64,000 nt of DNA. It comes from Parapedobacter pyrenivorans_A. Lineage in GTDB: Bacteria > Bacteroidota > Bacteroidia > Sphingobacteriales > Sphingobacteriaceae. The stretch covers positions 1-64,000 of the forward strand of contig NZ_JBHEUZ010000002.1 of the NCBI RefSeq assembly GCF_041925275.1. Reading direction: 5' to 3'. The translations under genes were made by a program, and so were the position numbers. Positions 25,946-34,214 of the stretch are shown here, in pieces. The notes under the pieces are model-generated. The model worked only from the letters and a program-made list of their open reading frames with translations, searched no databases and had not been told where the DNA came from. Numbering within the stretch: the first letter of the stretch is position 1; each line of letters starts with the position of its first letter.

Positions 25946-26308
25946 ATGAATACGCTTCAAAGAGGCAAACGGGGAGAAGAAGCAGCGGTAGGGCTGCTGC
26001 AACGGCAGGGTTACCGTATCCGGCACCAAAACTGGCGTTACAAAAACTTGGAGGTGGACATTATTGCCGATGACGGCGAAATATTGGTCTTCGTTGAGGT
26101 AAAGACCCGTGGCGACAGTGCCTATGGGATGCCTTACGAGTTTGTTGATTATACCAAGCAGGCCAGGCTTGTGCGAGCGGCGAACCATTACATCGCAGCA
26201 ACGAAGTATGGTGGGGAAATCCGGTTTGATGTGGTTTCGATCTTGTATTCGGAGAAAAACGACACCTACAATATGCGGTTGATCCGCGATGCGTTTTGGC
26301 CGGATTGA
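25946..26308 (+). CDS. yraN: YraN family (UPF0102) endonuclease-fold protein
   Basis: A 120-aa protein with the restriction-endonuclease-like fold of the UPF0102/YraN family. 'RGKRGEEAAVGLLQRQGYRI' is the N-terminal helix and 'LEVDIIADDGEILVFVEVKT' carries the D...ExK nuclease signature. The biological substrate is unknown, with a role in DNA repair or recombination usually presumed. ATG 25946 is immediately after the dnaG stop, so it is translated from the dnaG transcript. Confidence 0.9.
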   Translation: MNTLQRGKRGEEAAVGLLQRQGYRIRHQNWRYKNLEVDIIADDGEILVFVEVKTRGDSAYGMPYEFVDYTKQARLVRAANHYIAATKYGGEIRFDVVSILYSEKNDTYNMRLIRDAFWPD

Positions 26309-26343
26309 TGGGAAGTACGACTATCGTTCACGAAGAAAATAAC

Positions 26344-26351
26344 TAAGTTTG
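26344..26351 (+). promoter_or_regulatory. -7 box directly before the cyclotransferase gene (leaderless type)
   Basis: TAAGTTTG is an exact consensus match only 5 nt before ATG 26357, so a transcript from it would start at or next to the ATG. No TTG is visible 19-21 nt upstream. Confidence 0.5.
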
Positions 26352-26356
26352 TCCGC

Positions 26357-27415
26357 ATGAACAGATTGATTTACATACCCGTGGCATTGCTTGTTTTCGT
26401 TGCATCATGCAATACACAGAAAAAAGCATCCAAATTCAGATTTGACATGCCCGAGGCAGGCACCTTGGTACCCTTGGGCGAATCGGTGCCGTTGAAAATG
26501 GTATTCCCAGAGGATGTCTCTTCGTTCGATTCGGTGGTGTATAGCATGGATGGTGAAGTGCTGGCGCGTAAAACCGATAGTACCATGGTAAGTCTCGACA
26601 CGGAAAAAGCCGCGTTTGGTAGCCGGACACTCAGCGCCAAGCTTTACCACAACGGTGAGGAGCGCGTGGCGTATAGCAATATTGTGGTGGTGCCGCCTGC
26701 TCCGAAACGGTATGGTTTCAAGGTCGTGGCGGAATATCCGCATGATCTCAACGCATACACCCAAGGGCTTGAATTTGACGAAAACGGTGCCTTGTACGAA
26801 AGCACGGGCTTTGAAAGTTCAGGGCGGAATGGCAAATCATCACTCCGCAAGGTAAATTACCAGAACGGTGAGGTGCTTCAGAAGATCGAACTGGATACGC
26901 AGTATTTCGGCGAAGGGTTAACCTTGGTTGGCGATAAAATCATCCAACTGACCTGGCGAAGCGACGTGGGGTTCGTTTACAATAAGAATACATTCGCCAA
27001 GATCGGCGAATTTACCTACGGCCAAAGCAGGGAAGGATGGGGACTGTGCTACGACGGTACGCGGCTGATTAAGTCGGATGGCACCAGCCGGCTCTATTTC
27101 CTCAACAAAGACACGTATGCCGAGGAAGGGTTTATCGAGGTGTACGATAGCAAAGGGCCCTTGGATAGCCTCAATGAGTTGGAACTTATCGACGGCAAGG
27201 TATACGCCAATGTGTATACCAAAGATATCATCGTCATCATTGACCCTGAAACCGGCGCCGTAGAAGCCGAGATTAACCTAATCGGTATCCATCCGGAAAA
27301 AGCGGACTACAACAACGAGCTTAACGGGATTGCTTACGATCGTAGGGGCGGCCGGTTGTTTGTAACGGGTAAACTGTGGAGCAAGCTGTACCACATTGAG
27401 CTGATAGAACGATAA
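26357..27415 (+). CDS. glutaminyl-peptide cyclotransferase lipoprotein
   Basis: A 352-aa lipoprotein (lipobox 'LLVFVASC') of the plant/bacterial-type glutamine cyclotransferase family, a five-bladed beta-propeller that forms N-terminal pyroglutamate. Residues about 35-120 form an added beta-sandwich. The propeller follows from 'YPHDLNAYTQGLEFDENGAL' with 'STGFESSGRNGKSSLRKV', 'QLTWRSDVGFVY' and 'NELNGIAYDRRGGRLFVTGK'. Its substrates are probably exported proteins with N-terminal Gln. This fits Bacteroidota, where many secreted proteins mature to Gln after signal cleavage. trkH follows after 10 nt. Confidence 0.9.
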   Translation: MNRLIYIPVALLVFVASCNTQKKASKFRFDMPEAGTLVPLGESVPLKMVFPEDVSSFDSVVYSMDGEVLARKTDSTMVSLDTEKAAFGSRTLSAKLYHNGEERVAYSNIVVVPPAPKRYGFKVVAEYPHDLNAYTQGLEFDENGALYESTGFESSGRNGKSSLRKVNYQNGEVLQKIELDTQYFGEGLTLVGDKIIQLTWRSDVGFVYNKNTFAKIGEFTYGQSREGWGLCYDGTRLIKSDGTSRLYFLNKDTYAEEGFIEVYDSKGPLDSLNELELIDGKVYANVYTKDIIVIIDPETGAVEAEINLIGIHPEKADYNNELNGIAYDRRGGRLFVTGKLWSKLYHIELIER

Positions 27416-27425
27416 TAGCGCGGCC

Positions 27426-29204
27426 ATGCTGAGCGACATCAAGTATATTTTTAAGTACCGGGAAAATACCGTAGACCGGGTGATGCTTTATGTTAGTTTG
27501 GTGTGTGCACTCACTGTGCTCTTCCATCTTGGGTACAATACGGACAAAGCTACGGCACGGCAATTTACCGCTATTATCAAATGGCTGTTTTATGGTTTGT
27601 TTTTGCTAGGGGGCCTCCGTATAGGCTGTTCTATCCTGGCCGTGCGGAGGGTGGGCGTTGCCCATTACGGGGGGCTGGTGCTGTCGCTGTATTTCTTAAT
27701 GGTTATTTTTGCCCGGGTAACGGGGGAATCGCATCTTGCCTTTCTCCGCAATGACGAATGGCTATACCTCGGTATCTTTGCGGTGTTTCTAACGGAGCTG
27801 TCAAAAAACAGCCTCTTTTTTGATAATTTCTATTTCAATCCCACCATTTTATTTGTAATCAGCTTTTTGGTGCTTATCCTGGCAGGTACCTTGTTGCTGA
27901 TGCTGCCGAAGACGACGGCCGGCGCTCCCCTGCCTTTTGTGGACGCACTGTTTATGGCTACCAGTGCGGTGTGTATCACCGGGCTTGCCACAGTAGACAT
28001 CGCTACCCGGTTTACCGAATTTGGCCACACGGTTGTACTCATCCTTATCCAATTGGGGGGGCTGGGCATCATGACATTTACCGGGTTCTTCGGTTATTTC
28101 TTCAGCGGAGGGTTCTCTTACAAAAACCAGTTGATGTACAGTGAATTTCTGGGGCAGAATAAGGTCGCTTCGGTTATCAACACGTTGTTGAAGATTATTT
28201 TCATCACGCTTTTTTTTGAAGTATTGGGAGCTGTTTTTATTTTCTTCAGCACCAAAGCTGGCGATTTTGAGACCTATGGTGACCGTATGTTCTTTGCGGC
28301 TTTCCATGCGGTATCGGCGTTTTGCAACGCAGGCTTCACCACGGTGGCCGGAGGGTTTAACCAAGCCGCCTTCCGCTTCAACTACGAGATGCAGGTGGTC
28401 CTTTCGTTGTTGTTTATTTTGGGGGGATTGGGCTTTGGAATCGTCTTTAATATCTATACGTTCATTAAGCGGTGGGTGGTTAACGTTTTCTCGCGGATGT
28501 TCCATGGCAAACCTTATACATACCGTGCATGGGTAATCAGTTTCAATACCCGGTTAATCATGTGGGTCACGCTGATACTCGTGATCTTTTCAACGGTTGT
28601 TACCTTCGCATTGGAATATAACCATTCCTTGGCGGCACACGATAAACTTTGGGGTAAATGGGTCGCGGCTTTTTTTACGGGCAACAGTGCCCGTACCGCC
28701 GGATTTAGCGTGGCCGATGCAGGTAGCTTTTCGATGCCCATGCTGGCCACAGCGATTTTCTTGATGTGGGTGGGCGCCTCACCCGGATCAACCGGTGGGG
28801 GTATCAAAACCACCACTTTTGCCGTTGCCTTGCTCAATATCGTCAACTTGGCCCGGGGGAAGGATAAGTTGGAAATCTTCGGCCGGGAAATATCGACAGA
28901 CTCCATAAGCAAGGCGTTTGCGGTTGTTGCCCTTTCCTTTTTGGCGGTTGGCACCACCATGATTGGGCTTGCGATTACAGATGGGCATCTCGGGTTTGCA
29001 TCCATCGCATTCGAAAGTTTCTCGGCTTACGCCACGTGCGGACTTAGTCTGGGTATCACACCGCAGCTTAGCGCCGCTGGTAAGGTTATTCTCATCTGCA
29101 GCATGTTTGTTGGCCGTGTGGGTTTGCTGACACTGCTCGTGGCATTGATCAAGAATACGAAAAACAGGAGCTATGAATACCCGCAGGAAAAGGTGTTGTT
29201 TTAA
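27426..29204 (+). CDS. TrkH/KtrB-type potassium uptake channel subunit
   Basis: A 592-aa integral membrane K+ transporter. The four pore-loop filters are visible in 'SAVCITGLATVDI', 'SAFCNAGFTTVAGG', 'NSARTAGFSVADAG' and 'AYATCGLSLGIT'. About 130 N-terminal residues add three or four helices before the first M-P-M unit, as is common in Bacteroidota homologues. It works with the cytoplasmic gating subunit encoded 10 nt downstream. Potassium uptake and osmotic or pH homeostasis is the expected role. Confidence 0.93.
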   Translation: MLSDIKYIFKYRENTVDRVMLYVSLVCALTVLFHLGYNTDKATARQFTAIIKWLFYGLFLLGGLRIGCSILAVRRVGVAHYGGLVLSLYFLMVIFARVTGESHLAFLRNDEWLYLGIFAVFLTELSKNSLFFDNFYFNPTILFVISFLVLILAGTLLLMLPKTTAGAPLPFVDALFMATSAVCITGLATVDIATRFTEFGHTVVLILIQLGGLGIMTFTGFFGYFFSGGFSYKNQLMYSEFLGQNKVASVINTLLKIIFITLFFEVLGAVFIFFSTKAGDFETYGDRMFFAAFHAVSAFCNAGFTTVAGGFNQAAFRFNYEMQVVLSLLFILGGLGFGIVFNIYTFIKRWVVNVFSRMFHGKPYTYRAWVISFNTRLIMWVTLILVIFSTVVTFALEYNHSLAAHDKLWGKWVAAFFTGNSARTAGFSVADAGSFSMPMLATAIFLMWVGASPGSTGGGIKTTTFAVALLNIVNLARGKDKLEIFGREISTDSISKAFAVVALSFLAVGTTMIGLAITDGHLGFASIAFESFSAYATCGLSLGITPQLSAAGKVILICSMFVGRVGLLTLLVALIKNTKNRSYEYPQEKVLF

Positions 29205-29214
29205 CTAACATGTT

Positions 29215-29901
29215 ATGAAGTTTATCGTTTTAGGATTGGGAAATTTCGGCAAGGCCCTTGCCATTCGCCTTACCGAATTGGGCCACGAGGTAATCGGCGC
29301 CGACAACCGCATGGCAAAGGTGGAGGCATTGAAGGAGAAAATAACGCATACTATACGCATGGATACGACGGATGCGGATGCCATGAGCGCACTGCCCCTC
29401 AAAGATGCGGATGCAGCCATCGTGGCGATCGGTGAGGACGAAGGTGCCTCCTTGCTTACCACGGCATTGCTCAAACAGTTCAGTGTAAAGCGTATTGTGG
29501 GCCGCGTGGTCTCCGACCTGCAAAAGACCGTGTTGGAGGCCATGGAAATCGATGAATACATCATGCCCGAAGAAGAGTCTGCGGCGCGATTAGCCATGCG
29601 GTTGGACAATACCGATATCGTGGATTCGTTTAAAATATCGGAACGGTATAGTATAGTCGAAACCAAGGTGCCTGCGAAGTATGTGGGGATGACCCTGAAA
29701 GATGCAAACCTGACCAATAAATTCAAGGTAATCGTACTCACTACTATCAAATCGACCGAAACGCTGGAAGGAGGCAAGATGAAGGTAAGCACAGAAGCCA
29801 CCGGTATCGCCCAGTCGGATACGGTACTGGCAGAAGATGACATCTTGGTGTTGTTTGGCGAATTGAGGGATATCAACCGCCTTATCCAAAAGGGGGAGTA
29901 G
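29215..29901 (+). CDS. TrkA/KtrA-type potassium channel regulatory (RCK) subunit
   Basis: A 228-aa cytoplasmic RCK protein. The N-terminal Rossmann domain has 'VLGLGNFGKALAIRL' and 'GADNRMAKVEALK' for nucleotide binding, and the TrkA_C domain lies at about residues 135-222 ('SIVETKVPAKYVGMTL', 'EDDILVLFGELRDIN'). It gates the TrkH-like channel in response to bound nucleotides. It lies 10 nt from trkH, so the two form one operon, with the cyclotransferase gene just upstream. Confidence 0.93.
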   Translation: MKFIVLGLGNFGKALAIRLTELGHEVIGADNRMAKVEALKEKITHTIRMDTTDADAMSALPLKDADAAIVAIGEDEGASLLTTALLKQFSVKRIVGRVVSDLQKTVLEAMEIDEYIMPEEESAARLAMRLDNTDIVDSFKISERYSIVETKVPAKYVGMTLKDANLTNKFKVIVLTTIKSTETLEGGKMKVSTEATGIAQSDTVLAEDDILVLFGELRDINRLIQKGE

Positions 29902-29954
29902 TGGGCAACGACATTTTTATTATCGGGGAGTTCGCGAATACCACGCATTTTATA

Positions 29955-29962
29955 TAAGTTTG
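29955..29962 (+). promoter_or_regulatory. -7 box upstream of the YfhO-like gene
   Basis: TAAGTTTG exact match, 42 nt before ATG 30005. At the -33 position only TTCG (29931-29934) is present. Confidence 0.45.
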
Positions 29963-30004
29963 GCCTTTATTCGAAAAGTAAGATACCCTAATTGAAACCA
30001 TTGA

Positions 30005-32467
30005 ATGAAAACCTGGTTCAACAATAATGCGACCCACCTAGCGATAATCGGTATTTTCATCGCTATCACCTTTATCTACTTCCCGCCTGCATGGCAGGGT
30101 AAGGTATTGTACCAGCACGACGTATTGCAGGCGCAGGCGGGTCAGCAAGAGATTCTGGAGGTCAAGGCGCGCGATGGCGATATGCCGTTGTGGACAAATT
30201 CCATGTTCAGTGGGATGCCCTCTTACCAGGTATTGATTGAATTGCCCAACAACATCGGTACGTATTTGATGCGGGGTTTCAAATCGGTATTCCCCCATCC
30301 TATTGACGTGGTGCTGCTTTATTTGATAGGTGCTTACCTCTTGTTCAGTGTACTCCGGGTAAAACCCTGGCTTGCCGCTGTGGGGGCGATTGCATTTGCG
30401 TTTTCATCGTACAACTTCATCTATATCGAGGCCGGCCATGCAAACAAGACCTATGCGATTGCGTTCATGGCGCCGATATTGGCCGGTATCCTGTTGGCCT
30501 TCCGTGGCAAGTACCTGTGGGGAGCGGTGATATTGGCCTTATTTATGGCGCTCGAAATCCGGGTAAACCATATCCAGGTGACCTATTACCTCTTTTTGGT
30601 AGTGTTGATTTTGGCGGGAATAGAGGCATATGGCGCTATCCGCGAGAAACGGTTGCTGGCATTTGGCAAAGCCATCGGTTACCAGCTCGTCGCTGTGCTG
30701 GTGGCGGTAGCGGTAAATGCTTCCTTGTTGTGGACCACGTATGAATACAGCAAGGAGACCCTGCGAGGGAAGGCTAACCTGAAAACCGAAAACACACAGC
30801 GGGCAGACAATGGCGTGAGTCGAGACTACGCGTACCACTGGAGCCAGGGTGTGGGCGAAAGCATCACCTTCTTAATACCCAATGCCTACGGCGGCGGCAT
30901 GTCCACACGGCTGGATGGACAATCCAACGTGGCCAAGCTCGTGATGAACAAAGGAGCCGACCCGGCCCAAGCGGCCGGCTTTGCGGCAAACCTACCGACC
31001 TATTGGGGTGAAAAGCCAGGTACATCCGGCCCGTGGTATTTCGGCGCGAGTGTGGTGTTTTTATTCGTTTTGGGGTTAATCATTGTGCCCGGTCGGTTCA
31101 AATGGTGGCTTGCCGGTGCTACGGCATTGGTATTGCTGCTTTCGTTCGGACGGCATTTCCCGCTCGTTTCCGACCTGTTTTTCTACTATTTCCCCATGTA
31201 CAATAAGCTTCGGGCGGTAGAATCTATCTTGATCATTGCTTCGCTGTTGATTCCGGTTTTGGGCGTGTTGGCGATAAATGAAATCGTTACGAACGGTGCC
31301 AGCGTCAAAAAGCTTGACAGGAAACTGCTCTATGTGTTTTACGGCGTAGGCGGTATTGCGCTGCTGATTGCGGCGTTACCTGATCTGTTTTTCAGTTTCA
31401 AGAGCTCAAACCATCAAGCCATGACCCAGCAGTATGGTCAGCAGCTGCAAGATAATACCTTCGCCAACGAGCTGATGGCGGCGTTGGTAAAGGACCGGGC
31501 GTCAATGGCCCGGGCCGATGCATTCCGCTCGCTCCTGTTTGTGGCAGCTACATTTGCATTGCTTTGGCTACTGGTCAAAGGCAAGCTGAAAGCACAGGCC
31601 GTGGTGGTAATGCTGGGCGTTGTGACACTGATCGATCTTTGGGGTGTAGATAGGCGCTACCTGAATGACGACCGGTTTGCAGACAACTTGCAGCTGACGC
31701 GGCAGTTTAACCCGGAACGGGAGGTCGACAAACTTATTTTGATGGACAAAGACCCGAACTACCGCGTGTTCGATATTACAACGAACCCGTTTGCCGATGC
31801 ACGCACATCGTATTTCCATAAGTCCATCGGTGGCTACCATGCCGCTAAGCTGATGCGTTACCAAGAGCTCATAGAAAGGCAGTTTTCCGGTGCCATCAAT
31901 GAAGATGTGCTGGATATGCTCAATACACGTTACCTGATTACCGCCGACAATGAAAATAATCAGCGTATTCAACGGCGGAGTACCGCTGTGGGCAACGCTT
32001 GGTTTGTAGAGAAAGTGACCTTGGTGGCGAGTAATGAAGAAGAAATGGACGCCATCAATGCGTTTGACCCATTGAAAGAGGCATTTGTCCATGAAGAGTT
32101 CAAACCTTTATTGGATGAAACACGGCTGAGCCGCCCCGAAAATGCAACGATTGAACTCACATCATACCGACCGGATCATCTGGTCTACGAATACTCTGCC
32201 CCGCGCGACGCGCTTGCGATTTTTTCCGAAATCTGGTATGACAAGGGTTGGAAAGCCTTCGTTGATGGCGAAGAACTTCCTATCCTGCGGGCCAACTACG
32301 TGTTGCGCGCGTTGCAGTTGCCGGGCGGGAATCATCAGGTGGAGTTTAAGTTTGAACCCAGATCCTATCACTTAGGCGAGACCATCTCGTTGATCGGATC
32401 GATTATACTGGTACTGGGGCTGGCGGCTGCGTTGTGGTTTGAGTTCAGGCAAAAAGGCGAATTTTGA
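30005..32467 (+). CDS. YfhO-family polytopic membrane protein
   Basis: An 820-aa inner-membrane protein with about 12 transmembrane helices and large extracytoplasmic loops, matching the YfhO family (GT-C-like glycosyltransferase architecture). The first loop has 'YQHDVLQAQAGQQEILE' and 'PLWTNSMFSGMPSYQ', whose acidic residues correspond to the catalytic-loop position of GT-C enzymes. The C-terminal about 200 residues are soluble beta-rich, ending in one helix. It may transfer sugars from a lipid carrier to wall or surface polymers; the substrate is unknown. It stands alone and is followed by terminator-like hairpins. Confidence 0.82.
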   Translation: MKTWFNNNATHLAIIGIFIAITFIYFPPAWQGKVLYQHDVLQAQAGQQEILEVKARDGDMPLWTNSMFSGMPSYQVLIELPNNIGTYLMRGFKSVFPHPIDVVLLYLIGAYLLFSVLRVKPWLAAVGAIAFAFSSYNFIYIEAGHANKTYAIAFMAPILAGILLAFRGKYLWGAVILALFMALEIRVNHIQVTYYLFLVVLILAGIEAYGAIREKRLLAFGKAIGYQLVAVLVAVAVNASLLWTTYEYSKETLRGKANLKTENTQRADNGVSRDYAYHWSQGVGESITFLIPNAYGGGMSTRLDGQSNVAKLVMNKGADPAQAAGFAANLPTYWGEKPGTSGPWYFGASVVFLFVLGLIIVPGRFKWWLAGATALVLLLSFGRHFPLVSDLFFYYFPMYNKLRAVESILIIASLLIPVLGVLAINEIVTNGASVKKLDRKLLYVFYGVGGIALLIAALPDLFFSFKSSNHQAMTQQYGQQLQDNTFANELMAALVKDRASMARADAFRSLLFVAATFALLWLLVKGKLKAQAVVVMLGVVTLIDLWGVDRRYLNDDRFADNLQLTRQFNPEREVDKLILMDKDPNYRVFDITTNPFADARTSYFHKSIGGYHAAKLMRYQELIERQFSGAINEDVLDMLNTRYLITADNENNQRIQRRSTAVGNAWFVEKVTLVASNEEEMDAINAFDPLKEAFVHEEFKPLLDETRLSRPENATIELTSYRPDHLVYEYSAPRDALAIFSEIWYDKGWKAFVDGEELPILRANYVLRALQLPGGNHQVEFKFEPRSYHLGETISLIGSIILVLGLAAALWFEFRQKGEF

Positions 32468-32473
32468 GGCATA

Positions 32474-32553
32474 CGTTTTTTTGGACAAAAAAACGAAGAA
32501 AAGTGTGCCATATTTCGGGGTAGGGCAAAAATCCGTTTGGCGCACTTTTTTTG
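32474..32553 (+). terminator. double hairpin terminator after the YfhO-like gene
   Basis: First hairpin: CGTTTTTTT (32474-32482) with AAAAAAACG (32487-32495) around GGAC. Second: AAAAGTGTGCCA (32499-32510) with TGGCGCACTTTT (32538-32549), one G-U pair, then more T to 32552. It begins 6 nt after the gene's stop. Confidence 0.6.
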
Positions 32554-33073
32554 TGAATATACGTTGGTTATATCAAAAACCTCGATTTTGGCGTTCTCTA
32601 AAAATGTCTGCACGCGTGTAAAAGTAAATTGCATGCGTGTAGATGCAAATTACACTAGTGAAAACGTGATTTGTACGCGTGTAAAAGATAATTGCACGAG
32701 TGCTAAATGGAATTTCATTCGCGCAAAAGCAAATGGCATGCGTGTAAAAGCAAACTTCAATAATGTAAAAATGATTTTCAAGCGTGCAGAAGATAATTGC
32801 ACGGGTGCTAAATGGAGTTTCATCCGCGCAAAAGCAAATTGCATGCGTGTAAAAGCAAACTTCAATAATGTAAAAATGATTTTCAAGCGTGCAGAAGATA
32901 ATTGCACGGGTGCTAAATGGAGTTTCATCCACGCAAAAGCAAATGGCATGCGTGTAAAAGGAAACTTCAATAATGTAAAAATGATTTTCAAGCGTGCAGA
33001 AGATAATTGCACGGGTGCTAAATGGAATTTCATCTACGCAAAAGCAAATGGCATGCGTGTAACTGCAAATTAG
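32537..33073 (+). CDS. dubious open frame made of heptapeptide repeats
   Basis: A 178-aa open frame consists of 24 leader residues from a TTG at 32537 and then exactly 22 heptads (for example 'FNNVKMI', 'FKRAEDN', 'CTGAKWS', 'FIRAKAN', 'CMRVKAN'), with the stop codon directly after the last heptad. Against coding: there is no ATG before the repeats, the TTG lies inside a terminator stem, there is no recognisable ribosome site or promoter, and minus-strand frames are also open across the same repeats. For coding: the length stays exactly in frame over 462 bp. I regard it as probably non-coding and list it for completeness. Confidence 0.2.
   Translation: MAHFFCEYTLVISKTSILAFSKNVCTRVKVNCMRVDANYTSENVICTRVKDNCTSAKWNFIRAKANGMRVKANFNNVKMIFKRAEDNCTGAKWSFIRAKANCMRVKANFNNVKMIFKRAEDNCTGAKWSFIHAKANGMRVKGNFNNVKMIFKRAEDNCTGAKWNFIYAKANGMRVTAN
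32609..33070. repeat. 22 tandem 21-bp repeats with 105-bp higher-order units
   Basis: Twenty-two contiguous 21-bp units without gaps or indels. The commonest form is TGCATGCGTGTAAAAGCAAAT with variants. Units 3-22 form four 105-bp blocks of five: 32651-32755 (diverged), 32756-32860, 32861-32965 and 32966-33070. The last three differ at only a few positions. Unit length equals two DNA helical turns and seven codons. The block sits between the YfhO-like terminator and a decayed sialidase gene. No cas genes and no spacers are present, so this is not CRISPR. Confidence 0.97.
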
Positions 33074-33178
33074 ATGAGCGTACCCTCATTTAACTTGGTA
33101 GCTTCTGTGCAAATAAGAAAGGAAATCGTGAATCGAACCCCTGCAATACGGAATGACACGTTTATAATCAATTGCTTA

Positions 33179-33543
33179 TTACCGTTTCCAGTTGATTTTC
33201 CTGAATATGATTTGTTTATAGCCATCGTTTTCGAAGAGCACGCCCAGGTGCCCGTGGTCAATCCTCACCAAATCGGAATACGCTGCTTACACGCAGGGTG
33301 AGGTTATCCCTAAGCGCCGTGTCTGGCGCATTGCAAAAGGCCAATAGCCGCTCGCCGTTTCGGCCATTGAATGCCAACAAACTACCTTGTTTAACCGGAT
33401 CGGGCAGCTGTCGGTCGTAATACATATCCATCGTCGTCCGCTACGAACACGGGGACCTCGCCGTCGGCCTGCGCACCGCTGGCCCTTGCAAACGCCACGG
33501 CCAAAAGGACCAATATGCCTTTTGTTACAGGTATCATCGTCAT
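33179..33543 (-). pseudogene. remnant of an exo-alpha-sialidase gene
   Basis: Three fragments of a GH33-type sialidase lie in order on the minus strand but in different frames. (1) From ATG 33543: a signal-peptide-like stretch then 'EVPVFVADDDGY' (33459-33421), which resembles the mature N-terminus. (2) At 33422-33282: 'YYDRQLPDPVKQGSLLAF', 'ERLLAFCNAPD' and 'RDNLTLRVSS', typical of the C-terminal part of the propeller. (3) At 33268-33179: 'HLGVLFENDGYKQIIFRK' and a stop, the usual C-terminus. The central propeller with the RIP arginine motif and Asp-boxes is missing. About 120 of the expected 360 or more residues remain, so the gene is dead. Confidence 0.8.
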
Positions 33544-33586
33544 ATCCTTTGTGTATTCGTATTTATCGCCGCCATACCGTGGCGGA

Positions 33587-34186
33587 TCAGGAAAAGAGCT
33601 TCAGTTGGGGGTCCGTTACCCGGAATGTCCGTCTGTGGTGCTGTGTGAGACCATGCTTCATGACCGCATTCCGATGTTGAATGGTTGGGTAACCCTTGTT
33701 CTGGTTCCAACCGTATTCGGGAAATTCCGTAGCTAGGTTGTCCATATATTCGTCGCGATAGGTTTTTGCCAGTATGGAAGCAGCAGCGATGGAAAGATAC
33801 TTGCCATCCCCCTTCACTACACAGCAATGCGGAACCTGCTGATAAGGGATAAACCTGTTCCCGTCTACTAAGATAAACTCAGCTTCTATTGCCAGCATAT
33901 CAAGCGCCCGATGCATGGCAAGGTACGATGCGTTATGGATGTTGATACGGTCAATCTCCTGCGGGCTCACGCTGGCCACGGCGAAGGCCAGCGCCTCGGT
34001 CTCTACCGTGCCGCGCAATGCATAGCGTTGGGTGGCGGACAGTTGCTTGGAGTCGGTAAGTATGTCGTGGCGGAATGTGTCTGGGAAGATAACCGCCGCC
34101 GCAAACACTGGGCCGGCAAGGCAGCCCCGCCCCGCCTCATCGCAGCCGGCTTCTACAAGTATATCCTGGTATCTAGAAAGTAGCAT
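33587..34186 (-). CDS. rnhB: ribonuclease HII
   Basis: A 199-aa enzyme that removes ribonucleotides from RNA-DNA hybrids. The type-2 RNase H motif 'AGCDEAGRGCLAGPVF' holds catalytic Asp16 and Glu17. Further motifs are 'LTDSKQLSATQR', 'ILVDGNRFIPY' (catalytic Asp) and 'VVKGDGKYLSIAAASILAKT' with the last Asp nearby. Length is normal for the family. It is read leftward from a well-formed promoter and is followed after about 44 nt by the sialidase remnant on the same strand. Confidence 0.95.
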   Translation of the reverse strand: MLLSRYQDILVEAGCDEAGRGCLAGPVFAAAVIFPDTFRHDILTDSKQLSATQRYALRGTVETEALAFAVASVSPQEIDRINIHNASYLAMHRALDMLAIEAEFILVDGNRFIPYQQVPHCCVVKGDGKYLSIAAASILAKTYRDEYMDNLATEFPEYGWNQNKGYPTIQHRNAVMKHGLTQHHRRTFRVTDPQLKLFS

Positions 34187-34214
34187 TCTCTTGTTAGCTT
34201 TCGTTACAACGGGG

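Noticed and set aside
29205..29948. 247-aa open frame antisense to the TrkA-type gene
   Set aside because: Serine/threonine-rich shadow frame covering a well-supported gene, with no promoter and no family resemblance.
32609..33070. CRISPR array
   Set aside because: The 21-bp units are contiguous with no spacers, vary internally, and no cas genes are present.
33074..33301. 75-aa plus-strand frame after the repeat array
   Set aside because: Lies opposite the sialidase remnant and shows no motif or ribosome site. The minus-strand sialidase reading explains the sequence.
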